NCBI RefSeq assembly: GCF_017742245.1
Contig: NZ_JAGHKO010000017.1
Location: forward strand, 186,001-250,000
Length of the DNA: 64,000 nt
DNA from: Niastella soli
GTDB taxonomy: Bacteria; Bacteroidota; Bacteroidia; Chitinophagales; Chitinophagaceae
Reading direction: 5' to 3'
The notes under the pieces were generated by a model that saw only the letters and a program-made list of their open reading frames with translations, had not been told where the DNA came from and ran no database searches. The translations under genes were made by a program, and so were the position numbers. Below, piece after piece: positions 54,036-63,747 of this stretch (position 1 is the first letter of the stretch; each line of letters opens with the position of its first letter).

Positions 54036-54812
54036 TTAAGGGATGGATATTTTTTTTACATCGGTATAATTGAACGGCTTGCCCAGGTTCGGGAACGTAG
54101 TTCTTGCAGCTACCCGCAAATACCAATCCCGTTTGCCAGGTAAGACACCACCCGTAGTTGTGAAGGTTAATGTTTGACCTAATAAATTATTACCGGCCGT
54201 GCCGCTGTAGCTAACACGGTTGGAATAACGGGGATCATAACTGTTGGCACTCTGCCCTACATAAGGATAGTTATTTACATACAAATTAATATCCGTTACA
54301 TTCAACTGGTAATTGGGATCAGTAGTACCACGCGTAACTATAAATTTTACAGTCACCGTTCCATTGGCATTTAAAACAGGTTCCCCTACCCATTCTATCC
54401 GCAAAAAGGGTTCTACCGTAAAGTCAACTTCGGTTACACCACCCTGAATATCTATTTCCTTGCTCTTATCAACGGAGTTGGGGCCGGTTTGAACCAACGG
54501 CACAAAGGCACCATCGGCCGAAATTTTATAGTGGCCGGCAAAGATCTTGGTATTGTTATACGTACCATCCTGCATGGCGGCCAGGTATAAAGGGGTTGGA
54601 TTATCGCTCCAGCTTAATTCCAGCAATTGAATGCGCGTACCGGTGCCATTTTCGCCCGATACTTCGCTGGGAACGTTTTTACCTGTTCCGGCATCGATGA
54701 TCCTGCCCTGTAATGTTTGATTGGGCGCCGCATAATTATCTAATTTTTTTGAGCAAGCACCTGCTGACAGCAGTGCCGCGCCAAGGATAATATAATGAGC
54801 TATCTTTTTCAT
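54036..54812 (-). CDS. DUF3823-family outer-membrane lipoprotein
   Basis: 258 residues with a lipobox (AALLSAGACSKKLDNY, Cys near 20). The DUF3823 pattern is visible: DNYAAPNQTLQGRIIDAGTGK at the N-terminus, RIQLLELSW, a second beta domain with IEWVGEPVLNANGTVTVKF, and PGKRDWYLRVAARTTF near the end. In other Bacteroidota loci this family occurs next to SusD and binds glycan on the surface. It starts 11 bp after susD. Confidence 0.9.
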   Translation of the reverse strand: MKKIAHYIILGAALLSAGACSKKLDNYAAPNQTLQGRIIDAGTGKNVPSEVSGENGTGTRIQLLELSWSDNPTPLYLAAMQDGTYNNTKIFAGHYKISADGAFVPLVQTGPNSVDKSKEIDIQGGVTEVDFTVEPFLRIEWVGEPVLNANGTVTVKFIVTRGTTDPNYQLNVTDINLYVNNYPYVGQSANSYDPRYSNRVSYSGTAGNNLLGQTLTFTTTGGVLPGKRDWYLRVAARTTFPNLGKPFNYTDVKKISIP

Positions 54813-54823
54813 AATTAATAGAA

Positions 54824-56746
54824 TTAAAAGCCAGGATTTTGAACGAGGTTAGGGCTTTTGGTGATCGCTGACTGTGGTATTTGCATATAGTACCACCGGG
54901 TGTCGAAGGTGAAGCGTACGTTTCTTTCATCGGTACGGGCATCAAAAAAGTATTTGCCGGCATCCGATGAATAGAAAGGCATCAACACCTTGTATAATGT
55001 TCCATTTTGCTCCTGATCTAATATGCGCCATCTTCTCAGGTCCCAGTAGATCTTGTTTTCAAAAGCCAGCTCTTTTCTTCTTTCTCTTCTAATGGTATCA
55101 ACACTGGTGAGGGTAGCGGCCGGTGTGGCGCCCGCCCGGGTCCTTATAAGATTAAGATTTGTCAATGCAGTGGACAGATAGGTGGCGCCTTGTCCGGCAG
55201 CACTTAATTCAAACCCTGATTCGGCTGCATTCAGCAATACTTCGGCATACCGGATCTCGAGCCAGCTTTGCTCTGAGCGGTTGGTCACTACTTGCGAAGT
55301 TGGTTTATCGGGTACCAGGTATTTACGCACAGAGAAACCAGTGATACTTCCACCTGTACCATTAGCTGCCAGGTTGGTAAAGATGCCACTGGCGCCGGCA
55401 GGATTCATTTTGGTCCCGTTAGGTAATGTATAGGGCGTTTGTAATACAGCCGCTGAGCTTACTACAGTTGAAGCTGGATAAGCAGAAGTTGAACCTGCAG
55501 GTAATATACGACTGATGCCACCTGTGGCCCTGCCAGTATATATGCCCCGACGCATTTCAATGCTTTGCCCTTTAAACACATCCCCAGGCAGGACCACCGT
55601 TGCCCTTAATCTTGGTTCTGCATTCACAAACGCATCCATGGTGTTATCATACAAAAGATATTTACCATTGGCATCCAGGGTTTGAAAAGTGCCATCTGCA
55701 TTTCTGGGCAGGCCTTCAAACATCTCCACAAAATTGAGCGTCGGATTTGTTTCTGAAGAATAGTTCCCACCTGGTCCTTCCAATTGTTTGGGCACGCTCA
55801 GGGCGTCATACCCATGCACCGCATCGGGGTATTTATATTGACGAATAAAAATATTCTCAGGACTGGTTACATCCAGGAACAGATTAACGTAATTCTGGTA
55901 AATGGCGGTTCTGTCGCCTGCGGCAAAACTCTTGGTATATAAACTGTATTTGCCATTTAGTAAAGCTGCCGCATCAAAGCTGGCTTTAAAATAGGTGTTT
56001 GCCTTAGTAGCCGGTATGCCACACAGGCGCTCGCTACCCGTTGTGAGATTGATAGTATTGTATTTGGCAATGGTCCCTGCAAATAACATAGCCCGCGATT
56101 TAAAAGCAGCTGCCGCATATTTATTTACTCTGCCTGCCTGGTTGCTTTCGGGCAAGTTAGTGTAAGCAAAATCCAGGTCCTGTGCAATCAGGTCGTACAC
56201 TTTTTCTTCTGCTGAACGGGGAATCTTTAATTCATCGATAGTAGCAGTTAGTTCATCAACGGTTTGGTTTGACTTCGTCAATACTTTATCAACAAGGGGT
56301 ACGCCGCCATAGCGTTTAACCAATGCGAAATAAGTAACGGCCCTGATAAACCGGGCTTCACCCGTCCAGCTATTCACTTGTGCCGCACTGAAATTATTGG
56401 CATAACCGGGCAATGTTTCCATAAAGTAATTGGCTTCCCGGATCAGGGCATATGCATCGCCCCAGTAATTGAAACTTTCAACTACATTACCCATATCCCG
56501 GCTCAATGCTTCGCCGGTAATACCGCTAAAGGAACCAACAACAAATGCGTTAAAACTTATGGTGGGCGAGTATTTGAAATCTTCAATCGGCAATCGGCTG
56601 TACATCCGTGCAAAGTACGCGGTAACCCCAGCCTCGCTTGTAAATACATCTTTATCAGGCAGCACGTTCATGGGAGGTACATTCAGCTTTTCACAAGCTG
56701 CCAGTATCCCCAAAAATGATAATACAATATATAATAGCTTTTTCAT
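54824..56746 (-). CDS. RagB/SusD-family lipoprotein of the mannoside operon
   Basis: 640 residues, longer than average. The lipobox is SFLGILAACEKLN (Cys near 18). It has the N-terminal RFIRAVTYFALVKRYGGVPLVDKVL helix pair (in part), KYAAAAFKSRAMLFAGTIAKYN, and the C-terminal RRERRKELAFENKIYWDLRRWRI. The middle has several insertions that may shape the sugar-binding face. It starts 8 bp after susC. Confidence 0.93.
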   Translation of the reverse strand: MKKLLYIVLSFLGILAACEKLNVPPMNVLPDKDVFTSEAGVTAYFARMYSRLPIEDFKYSPTISFNAFVVGSFSGITGEALSRDMGNVVESFNYWGDAYALIREANYFMETLPGYANNFSAAQVNSWTGEARFIRAVTYFALVKRYGGVPLVDKVLTKSNQTVDELTATIDELKIPRSAEEKVYDLIAQDLDFAYTNLPESNQAGRVNKYAAAAFKSRAMLFAGTIAKYNTINLTTGSERLCGIPATKANTYFKASFDAAALLNGKYSLYTKSFAAGDRTAIYQNYVNLFLDVTSPENIFIRQYKYPDAVHGYDALSVPKQLEGPGGNYSSETNPTLNFVEMFEGLPRNADGTFQTLDANGKYLLYDNTMDAFVNAEPRLRATVVLPGDVFKGQSIEMRRGIYTGRATGGISRILPAGSTSAYPASTVVSSAAVLQTPYTLPNGTKMNPAGASGIFTNLAANGTGGSITGFSVRKYLVPDKPTSQVVTNRSEQSWLEIRYAEVLLNAAESGFELSAAGQGATYLSTALTNLNLIRTRAGATPAATLTSVDTIRRERRKELAFENKIYWDLRRWRILDQEQNGTLYKVLMPFYSSDAGKYFFDARTDERNVRFTFDTRWYYMQIPQSAITKSPNLVQNPGF

Positions 56747-56754
56747 GGTGATAA

Positions 56755-59700
56755 TTATAATTGAATATTTAAGCCGAAGGTGAGTTTAATATCAAGTGGG
56801 TATAAGTAACCAAACTGACTGGAAGGATGTTCCGGATCGAGGTAACGGAGTTTGGTGATGGTAACCGGGTTATACCCATTGGCATATACTCTCAGGCCTT
56901 TTATCCCTGCCTTGTTCAACAATCGTTGTGGCAGGGTATAGCCTAATTCAACTGTCTTTAACCGTAAGTAAGCCGCACTGGATGCATTGGCCAGTGTATT
57001 AGTATAAGGTACCGTTCCGGTATAGGCAAAATGACCGGGCACCCATACTGTATTGGGATCGTATGGATCTGCCGTTGGATCGAGCGGATGCCATCTGTCC
57101 ATAAATTGCTCAAGCGCGCCGCCACCCGCCCAAAGTGGTGTATTCAATTGTTCAAAGTAGGATACGTAAACTTTACCAGCACCATTCCAGGTCATGCTAA
57201 GGTCAAAGCCTTTATATTGCGCGCCAATAGTAAAGCCATAAGTAATAGTAGGCATTCCTGCAGTGGTGATGGGTTGATTGTCCTGCGTGCTGATCTGCCC
57301 ATCACCATTCCAGTCCTGGTACATATAATCACCAACAACTGTAGATCTGGGCACATAAAACGGACTGTTCACTATAGCATCATACGATCCAAACTGGCCA
57401 TCGGCCCCATACCCCCAATAGAGATTGTTCCAACGGTAAGCGGTAAAATTGCTGTTGTTCCAGTTCAGGTACGAATTGCCAGCCCGGGCAGATGCACGGG
57501 TAGTATTCATGGTCCTTGTGTACCCCAACGTACCCTTAACCAAATAATTCAGCTTGCCAAGATGATTCTCATGGTTCACTTCCAGATCAAACCCCTCTGT
57601 ACGATCGCCATTCAGGTTTTCCTGTGGTAAGCCTACACCTACCACATCGGGCAGGGTCAGTGCCTGCGTGGCCAGTAAACCGGAACGGTTGCGGCGGAAC
57701 ACATCGAATGTCAGGCCCAGTAAACCGCGCCAGGCTTGCACATCAACCCCCACATTCAGCATTTTGGCTGTATACCAGGAAATATTGGGATTGGCCAGGC
57801 CTTTGCTTTGTACCGCACTTACGAAGGTGCCATCAAACACTGCACCGGCCGGAGTGCCAGTACTACTGCCACTGGCCGGATAATTATAACCTGCAAAAAA
57901 CTGATAGGTGGAGGTGTTCTCATCACCGGTAAGTCCATACGAACCACGCAACTTGAAGTTATTGATGAAGGAAAGCGCCCGGATGTTCTTAAAGAATTTT
58001 TCTTCCGAAATACGCCAGGCAACAAAACCTGCAGGGAAAAAACCCCATTGTTTGTTTACTGCAAACTTCGAGGACCCGTCTTCCCTGAACGTGAATTCTG
58101 CAAAGTATTTACCCCGGAAATCATAAGCCAGACGACCTACGTAAGAGGCATTGATGTATTTGTAAAATATGTTCGATGAAGTATTGGTCTGCTGGTTCAG
58201 GCTGTTACCCGCCAATAACTGGTCAACTGCCAGCGACAGTTCCCGTTGTCCATAAAAATTGTCAGCACTCTTGATATTCCTTTCATATAATAACAACGCC
58301 GACATGTTGTGATCGCCAAACAGGTGATTATAATTTACAGAAGCCTGCAACAGGCTGCCGGGGAACTGGGAAATGTCTCTTCTGATCGTAGCGGGTGTTT
58401 GCTGTGGTACCGGTTCATAGGTATTATTGGTGGCATTGTAGTTGTACAGGTTGTACGCCTTCATATATGCTTTATTGCCGCTGTCTCTGAAGTCATAGCT
58501 GTATAATCCTTTAAATGTTAATCCTTTTATACCCGGCACTTCATAGGTTAAGCTAACCGATGATTGAAACCATTTATTTTTTTGTTTGTAGTAGCCATTC
58601 ACATCCGAACGGGAATGCGCAACGCCGTTCAGGTTGCTGGGCACATTGTTGAAATAATCCGGATTATTATTGGCATAGATATTCTGCACCGGTGGCTGGT
58701 ACCAAAGACTGCGAAAAACATACCAGGGTGAAATGTAAGGTTGGTTCTTTTCATCAAGGATGCCAGAGATGTCTACATCGAAAGTCAACCGCCTGGCAAT
58801 TTTTGTGCTCAGGTTCGAGCGCATGTTATACCGCTTATAGTTTACGTCATCGCTTTTAAAAATGGCATCCTGTGAAAGATAACCAAGGCTTACAAAATAA
58901 GTGGTGTTGTCGGTTCCCCCCGATACGCTGATGTCGTGCTGGGTAAAGGGAGCAGCTTTACGAATGATAGCATCCTGCCAGTTGGCCGCTACTTTTGTGC
59001 CATTTCGATAGGCTTCAAAATCGGCTTCGGTATACAAGGGCGTACCGCCATTTACAGTATGCATCCGTTGCTCATTTACCAGGGTCATATAATCGAAAAT
59101 ACCAACTGGTTTGGGCAACCGCGATGCGAACTGGAGGCCATACACCCCATTATAATTCAGGCTCAGCTTGCCCTTCTTCCCTTTTTTAGTGGTGATCAGT
59201 ACCACGCCATTGGCCGCCCGCACCCCATAAATAGCCGCAGAAGCATCTTTCAAAATGGAAACGCTTTCAATATCTGCCGGGTTCAGACGTGTTATGTTGG
59301 TCCGCGGAACACCATCTATGACAACAAGCGGCGTACCGAGGCCTCTTATATCGAATGTATTGTCAAAACTTCCAGGTTCACTGCTGTTTTGTACCACACG
59401 CAAACCAGCCACTTTACCAGTAAGCATGTTTTGGATATTCTCGTTTTTTGTAGTGACCACTTCCCTACCGGTAACGGCGGCTACCGCACCGGTAAGTGTG
59501 GCTTTTTTCCTGGCGCCATAACCAATCACCACCACATCATCAAGCGATATAGCGCTGGCAGTGAGCGACATTTGCACTATTCCGTCATTCCGTATCAGGT
59601 ATTCCCTGCCGGTATACCCGGTCATGGAGAATACAAGCGTTTGTCCTTTTTTTGCGGCAATAGAGAATTGTCCTGATGAATCAGTGGCAGTTCCGCGTTT

Positions 59701-59934
59701 TGTTTCTTTTACTACCACCGATACATTTGCCAAAGGATCGCCCTGACTGTTGGAGATCACCCCATGGATAGTGTTTTCAGTTTGTGCAGCTGCCGGTTGA
59801 AGGTGGCCAATCCCAAGAACCAACAGCAAATAAAAAAAAGAAGTAAACCGCTTACCCGGTTCACCTCCTCCCCTGTTACGCCCGAAGCCATTGTTTCTTT
59901 TTGGAGCCGCAGCGCAATTTGTTGAGTAATTCAT
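56755..59934 (-). CDS. SusC/RagA TonB-dependent transporter of the mannoside operon
   Basis: 1059 residues. It has an unusually long basic N-terminal leader (about 30 residues, rich in Arg and Gly) before the hydrophobic SFFYLLLVLGIGHLQPAAAQ; a shorter start is not evident. A carboxypeptidase-D-like domain (IHGVISNSQGDPLANVSVVVK), TonB plug (MLTGKVAGLRVVQNS, NPADIESVSILKDASAAIYGVRAANGVVLITT, in part) and barrel ending DIKLTFGLNIQL follow. It is the first gene of the operon, divergent from a HutC-type regulator. Confidence 0.95.
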   Translation of the reverse strand: MNYSTNCAAAPKRNNGFGRNRGGGEPGKRFTSFFYLLLVLGIGHLQPAAAQTENTIHGVISNSQGDPLANVSVVVKETKRGTATDSSGQFSIAAKKGQTLVFSMTGYTGREYLIRNDGIVQMSLTASAISLDDVVVIGYGARKKATLTGAVAAVTGREVVTTKNENIQNMLTGKVAGLRVVQNSSEPGSFDNTFDIRGLGTPLVVIDGVPRTNITRLNPADIESVSILKDASAAIYGVRAANGVVLITTKKGKKGKLSLNYNGVYGLQFASRLPKPVGIFDYMTLVNEQRMHTVNGGTPLYTEADFEAYRNGTKVAANWQDAIIRKAAPFTQHDISVSGGTDNTTYFVSLGYLSQDAIFKSDDVNYKRYNMRSNLSTKIARRLTFDVDISGILDEKNQPYISPWYVFRSLWYQPPVQNIYANNNPDYFNNVPSNLNGVAHSRSDVNGYYKQKNKWFQSSVSLTYEVPGIKGLTFKGLYSYDFRDSGNKAYMKAYNLYNYNATNNTYEPVPQQTPATIRRDISQFPGSLLQASVNYNHLFGDHNMSALLLYERNIKSADNFYGQRELSLAVDQLLAGNSLNQQTNTSSNIFYKYINASYVGRLAYDFRGKYFAEFTFREDGSSKFAVNKQWGFFPAGFVAWRISEEKFFKNIRALSFINNFKLRGSYGLTGDENTSTYQFFAGYNYPASGSSTGTPAGAVFDGTFVSAVQSKGLANPNISWYTAKMLNVGVDVQAWRGLLGLTFDVFRRNRSGLLATQALTLPDVVGVGLPQENLNGDRTEGFDLEVNHENHLGKLNYLVKGTLGYTRTMNTTRASARAGNSYLNWNNSNFTAYRWNNLYWGYGADGQFGSYDAIVNSPFYVPRSTVVGDYMYQDWNGDGQISTQDNQPITTAGMPTITYGFTIGAQYKGFDLSMTWNGAGKVYVSYFEQLNTPLWAGGGALEQFMDRWHPLDPTADPYDPNTVWVPGHFAYTGTVPYTNTLANASSAAYLRLKTVELGYTLPQRLLNKAGIKGLRVYANGYNPVTITKLRYLDPEHPSSQFGYLYPLDIKLTFGLNIQL

Positions 59935-60098
59935 AAGCGAGAGCTGGTTGAATAAGATTATAGAATTTGGTTACATACAACATGCTGAATAAGCAGCTTT
60001 AACAGGGTGCGTGCAGGTGGAAGATCTGCTGATCGATCTATCGTTTATTGCGTGGGTTAACAGGCTGAGGCGGTAACAATTGCAGATCCTATCCATCT

Positions 60099-60157
60099 CA
60101 AATATATGTACATACATTTAAACATACTACTATTGACGTGATATTTTTTTATTTTTG
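60099..60157. promoter_or_regulatory. Back-to-back -7 boxes and TATGTACATA palindrome
   Basis: Minus strand TATATTTG (60106-60099) points to the mannoside operon and plus strand TATTTTTG (60150-60157) points to the HutC-type gene. TATGTACATA (60105-60114) is a perfect palindrome overlapping the first box and a candidate operator. Neither box has a -33 match at the usual distance. Confidence 0.45.
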
Positions 60158-60185
60158 TTAGTATCAGCTCAGAAAATCATCCAGC

Positions 60186-60920
60186 ATGAAGCTTCGAATC
60201 GATCACAAAAGCCATGTGCCATTACACTTGCAAGCCGAGGAATTGTTGCGGAATATCATCAGGGACCCTCAGTATGCCGAGGGCAAGTTTCTGCCCAATG
60301 AGGTAGACCTGGCCAAAGAACTGGCCATTAGCCGTACCACCTTACGCCAGGCCCTGAACAAGCTGGTATATGAAGGTTTGTTGATACGTAAAAAAGGCAT
60401 TGGCACCAAGGTGGCTGAAGCATCGGTAAGTTCCAAATCGAAGAACTGGCTGAGCTTCTCCCAGGAAATGCAGGCCCGCGGCATTCCCATCAAAAATTTC
60501 GAACTGCATGTTACCTGGGTGTATCCTGATGAAGCGGTGGCCAATTTTTTTGAGATCGGTACAGACAAAAAAGTGCTGAAGCTGGAAAGGCTGAGAGGCC
60601 GCCCTGAAGGCCCTTTCGTATATTTTGTATCGTTCTTTCATCCCCGGGTTGGCCTAACCGGTGAGGAAGATTTCAAGCGGCCCCTGTATGAAATCCTGGA
60701 GAAAGATCACCTGGTAGTAGCTAATTTATCGAAGGAGGAGATCAGTGCCAAAGCAGCTGGCAAGTTTATAGCGGGCAAACTGGAAGTGGAACCCGGCAGC
60801 CCCATCCTGTTCCGCAAACGCTTTGTATACGACCAGGGCGACAGGCCTATTGAGTATAACCTGGGGTATTATAAGGCGGATAGCTTTGTATATACAATTG
60901 AATCCCGGAGAGATAGTTGA
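60186..60920 (+). CDS. HutC-subfamily GntR transcriptional regulator
   Basis: 244 residues. The winged helix occupies residues 1-75 (HLQAEELLRNIIRDPQYAEGKFLPNEVDLAKELAISRTTLRQALNKL, in parts) and a UTRA ligand-binding domain residues about 90-240 (WLSFSQEMQARGIPIKNFELHV, KVLKLERLRGRPEGPFVYFVSFFHP, GSPILFRKRFVYDQGDRPIEYNLGYYKAD). UTRA domains often bind sugars or sugar phosphates. Its place opposite the mannoside operon argues that it controls it. Confidence 0.93.
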   Translation: MKLRIDHKSHVPLHLQAEELLRNIIRDPQYAEGKFLPNEVDLAKELAISRTTLRQALNKLVYEGLLIRKKGIGTKVAEASVSSKSKNWLSFSQEMQARGIPIKNFELHVTWVYPDEAVANFFEIGTDKKVLKLERLRGRPEGPFVYFVSFFHPRVGLTGEEDFKRPLYEILEKDHLVVANLSKEEISAKAAGKFIAGKLEVEPGSPILFRKRFVYDQGDRPIEYNLGYYKADSFVYTIESRRDS

Positions 60921-61211
60921 TAAGGGTAATAAGGGTGGAAGTTGATCAGTTGATGAGAAGTTGATAGAGGTTGATATGGTTGACAGGATTTACAGGGAAC
61001 CAGGTCAATTCCTTTGCAAGCATCATAATGAACAGACCCCGACGAATCGGGGCAGGCTCTAACAGGTCGCTTAATTGATTAAAACACGACCTGTCAGGAT
61101 CGCTTAAATCCACTGATTGTTCAACACCCGACGGCGAATCTTACAGGTCGTCCCCCGTACTGGCGCTCCGACGAGTCGGAGTGCCCTAGTTACCGACTGC
61201 CCATATGCGAC
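60921..61211. repeat. Cluster of short inverted repeats, 291 bp without a gene
   Basis: Contains GTTGATCAGTTGA words (60942-60990), a hairpin CCCCGA-cgaa-TCGGGG (61037-61052), an inverted pair ACAGGTCG (61062-61069) with CGACCTGT (61087-61094) and another ACAGGTCG at 61143-61150, and a second hairpin CTCCGAC-ga-GTCGGAG (61166-61181). It lies between the convergent regulator and sulfatase genes and probably ends both transcripts. Confidence 0.65.
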
Positions 61212-62765
61212 TCACCAATTTACCTCATCTTTATAAAACTTCTGCAGGCTGCGCAACCGCTCCTTCAGCGCTTTAACCGCTTTCAGATACCTGGGATCGT
61301 TATACAGGTTATTGATTTCCAGCTTATCTTTCTTCAGGTCATAGAGTTCCCAGGCATCGATGGGGTCATAAAAATGTATCAGTTTATACCGCCCGGTGTA
61401 AATACCATAATGACGTGTGAGCCCAAATGATAATTCATAATAGTGATAATAAATTTCGTTGCGCCAGTTGGGTGTTTTGCCCTTTTCCAGCAACGGCCGC
61501 ATAGAAGCGCCCTGCATATCGGCGGGGATGGCAATACCGGCATAATCCAGTAAAGTAGGCGCTATGTCGAGATTCAGCGTAAATTGACTGACCTGCTGTT
61601 TGGGCCTGATTTTCGCCGGATAGCGCACCACCATGGGCGACCGAAACGACTCATTATACATGAACCGTTTGTCGTACAACCCATGTTCACCCAAATAAAA
61701 TCCCTGATCGGAAGTATAGATCACTATGGTGTTTTCGGATAGTCCATGCTCATCGAGGTACTGCAACACCCTGCCCACATTATCATCAACCGATAAAACA
61801 CAACGCAAATAATCTTCCAGATACCGTTGAAACTGGAATTTGACCAGCGCGGCCGGATCGTGAATGTTTTTAAACTGCTCATATTCCAACGCATATGCGG
61901 AATCCCATTGCCGGCGCTCCGCCGGGGTTAACCGTTCAATTTCGCGTTGCCATTCAGCCGGGGCCCAACTGTTTATTGTGGTTACGGCACAGGTGTCGCA
62001 GGGGATCTTGGTATCGTACCGGAGATCGAGGTCATGCGCCACCGAAATTTGTTGCCGTTGCAAGGCAGGCCTGTTCTTATAGCTATCGTTAAAGGTTGCC
62101 GGAAGGGGGAATTTCACCTCATCGAATTGGTGCAGGTATTTCAATGGCGGCATACAATTGCGATGCGGCGCTTTGTGGTGCAGCATCAGAAAGAAGGGCT
62201 GGCCCCTGTTCGAATCGATCCATTGTAACGCCAGGTCGGTAATAATATCGGTCACATAGCCTTTGTAGCATGTATCCTTCCCCATCTTTATAAAAGGCGG
62301 ATTGTAATAATGTCCCTGTGCCGGCAAGATATTCCAGTAATCAAAACCGGTGGGCTCGCTCCATAAATGCCATTTACCTACAATAGCTGTACGATAACCA
62401 TTTTCTTTCAGGATCTTAGGCAGGGTTTGTTGCGCGCCGTTAAAATAAGTGCCATTATCGCGCAGTCCGTTGATGTGGGAATACTTACCCGTTAAGATCA
62501 CCGCCCGGCTGGGACTGCAAACCGAATTGGTCACAAACCCATTGCTCATGAGCGCACCTTCCCGGGCAATTCTGTCTATGTTAGGGGTTTTAATCAGTGT
62601 AGAACCATACGCGCTGATGGCCTGGTATGCATGGTCATCGGCCATTATGAATATGATATTGGGCGGCCTGGCAGGAAATTGCCGGGTATATCCCATTTCC
62701 CATGTCTGGCAAAGCAATACAGACAAAACAAAACCAGGCAACAGCCGAATCGGGTTCGTCTTCAT
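61212..62765 (-). CDS. Type I sulfatase, N-acetylglucosamine-6-sulfatase-like
   Basis: The start is MKTNPIRLLPGFVLSVLLCQ at 62765, giving a signal peptide. The ~517-residue protein has PNIIFIMADDHAYQAI with the two metal Asp, the formylglycine motif CSPSR (Cys type, in VTNSVCSPSRAVILTGKY), GKWHLWSEP, HHKAPHRNCMPP, and YTSDQGFYLGEHGLYDKRFMYNESF (in part). The closest visible match is the S1_11-type sulfatase that acts on 6-sulfated GlcNAc; the substrate is inferred. A sulfatase-maturing radical SAM enzyme is not in this window. Confidence 0.88.
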   Translation of the reverse strand: MKTNPIRLLPGFVLSVLLCQTWEMGYTRQFPARPPNIIFIMADDHAYQAISAYGSTLIKTPNIDRIAREGALMSNGFVTNSVCSPSRAVILTGKYSHINGLRDNGTYFNGAQQTLPKILKENGYRTAIVGKWHLWSEPTGFDYWNILPAQGHYYNPPFIKMGKDTCYKGYVTDIITDLALQWIDSNRGQPFFLMLHHKAPHRNCMPPLKYLHQFDEVKFPLPATFNDSYKNRPALQRQQISVAHDLDLRYDTKIPCDTCAVTTINSWAPAEWQREIERLTPAERRQWDSAYALEYEQFKNIHDPAALVKFQFQRYLEDYLRCVLSVDDNVGRVLQYLDEHGLSENTIVIYTSDQGFYLGEHGLYDKRFMYNESFRSPMVVRYPAKIRPKQQVSQFTLNLDIAPTLLDYAGIAIPADMQGASMRPLLEKGKTPNWRNEIYYHYYELSFGLTRHYGIYTGRYKLIHFYDPIDAWELYDLKKDKLEINNLYNDPRYLKAVKALKERLRSLQKFYKDEVNW

Positions 62766-62845
62766 ATGGCTAATATTAAATCTGTCCCAAAAATAAGGAA
62801 CTTTGTACATACATATAAAATCGAGGTTCCTTGTCATCCAGGCAT

Positions 62846-62873
62846 TAAAAAAGGTCGCTTAAAAGCGACCTTT
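62846..62873 (-). terminator. Rho-independent terminator of the lipoprotein gene
   Basis: The minus strand has AAAGGTCGCTT-tt-AAGCGACCTTT followed by TTTAATG. It lies 23 bp after the lipoprotein stop codon. Confidence 0.85.
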
Positions 62874-62896
62874 GTATTGAAAGTTGTTCTTGCTTT

Positions 62897-63661
62897 CTAA
62901 TCTGCAAAAGTTTGGGAAAAGAAAATTGTAAACGCATCTTTTGCTTTATCGTATCGTAAACACTTCCAGTTATTATAAACAAAGCTGGTAGCAATACAAA
63001 GCCCGTTTTTAATATTGGCATTGTTGGCATTCTTTGACAAACAGCCATCTTTTATAAGAATATCTTCATCCTTTGTTAGGTCAGAGATCTTTATCTGTTT
63101 ATTGGCGATAAAGCTTACTGGGTCCTTTATATAAGAATCGGCCTGATCGGCAATTTCACTCGCTAAATTTTCATCAAGACGGCCACAATCATTGTTACAA
63201 TCAAGCTTATTGATCTCATCATTCACTTTTAAGGACTCGTACAATTGTCTGTAACTATCAGCCAGCTCATCATACAGTAGAATGGAGATCACCTGGTGCT
63301 TTTTATCATAAACAATAAAAGCATAATCATTCTTATTGTTTTGAAATAAGTCGCCGGTAGCAAATGCTAATACATTAAGATCAGGGTCACCACCCAAAAC
63401 CTTTTGATGTTTTTCAGGCAGCGTAGGTAATATTTTGGCCTGAATAGTTGAAAAAACATTCCGCTCGGAAAGTTGCTGCAACCGGCTTTTTCCTTTTAGT
63501 TCTTCCGGTTGAGCTATTGAATCAGAAGCCGCTGCCACCAGCGGTTTTGACACATTGGTATCGGTGACTACTTTAGGAGTAGCGGCGTTACTATCGGTCC
63601 TGGGTTGTGAAGAGCAGGCAAAAAGTATAACCAGCATACCTGCTGTGATCATTTTTTTCAT
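62897..63661 (-). CDS. Lipoprotein of unknown function
   Basis: 254 residues, signal with lipobox LVILFACSSQ (Cys at 16). A low-complexity Thr/Ala/Ser-rich linker (residues about 20-55) leads to a compact domain (KILPTLPEKHQKVLGGDPDL, LLYDELADSYRQLYESLKVND). It has paired Cys residues (KLDCNNDCGRL and KDGCLSK...GLCIATSF) that may form disulfides. No family was recognised. It is divergent from the endonuclease III gene and has its own terminator. Confidence 0.75.
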   Translation of the reverse strand: MKKMITAGMLVILFACSSQPRTDSNAATPKVVTDTNVSKPLVAAASDSIAQPEELKGKSRLQQLSERNVFSTIQAKILPTLPEKHQKVLGGDPDLNVLAFATGDLFQNNKNDYAFIVYDKKHQVISILLYDELADSYRQLYESLKVNDEINKLDCNNDCGRLDENLASEIADQADSYIKDPVSFIANKQIKISDLTKDEDILIKDGCLSKNANNANIKNGLCIATSFVYNNWKCLRYDKAKDAFTIFFSQTFAD

Positions 63662-63747
63662 GGGAGCGTTTATTATTGGCGAAAGATAGTACTAAAGGCT
63701 TCCCCATGCAATTCATATTAAGTAACTTCATTAATATAATATGTCAT

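Noticed and set aside
58936-59676. Plus-strand open frame of 246 codons
   Set aside because: It is a shadow of the SusC plug and N-terminal region on the minus strand.
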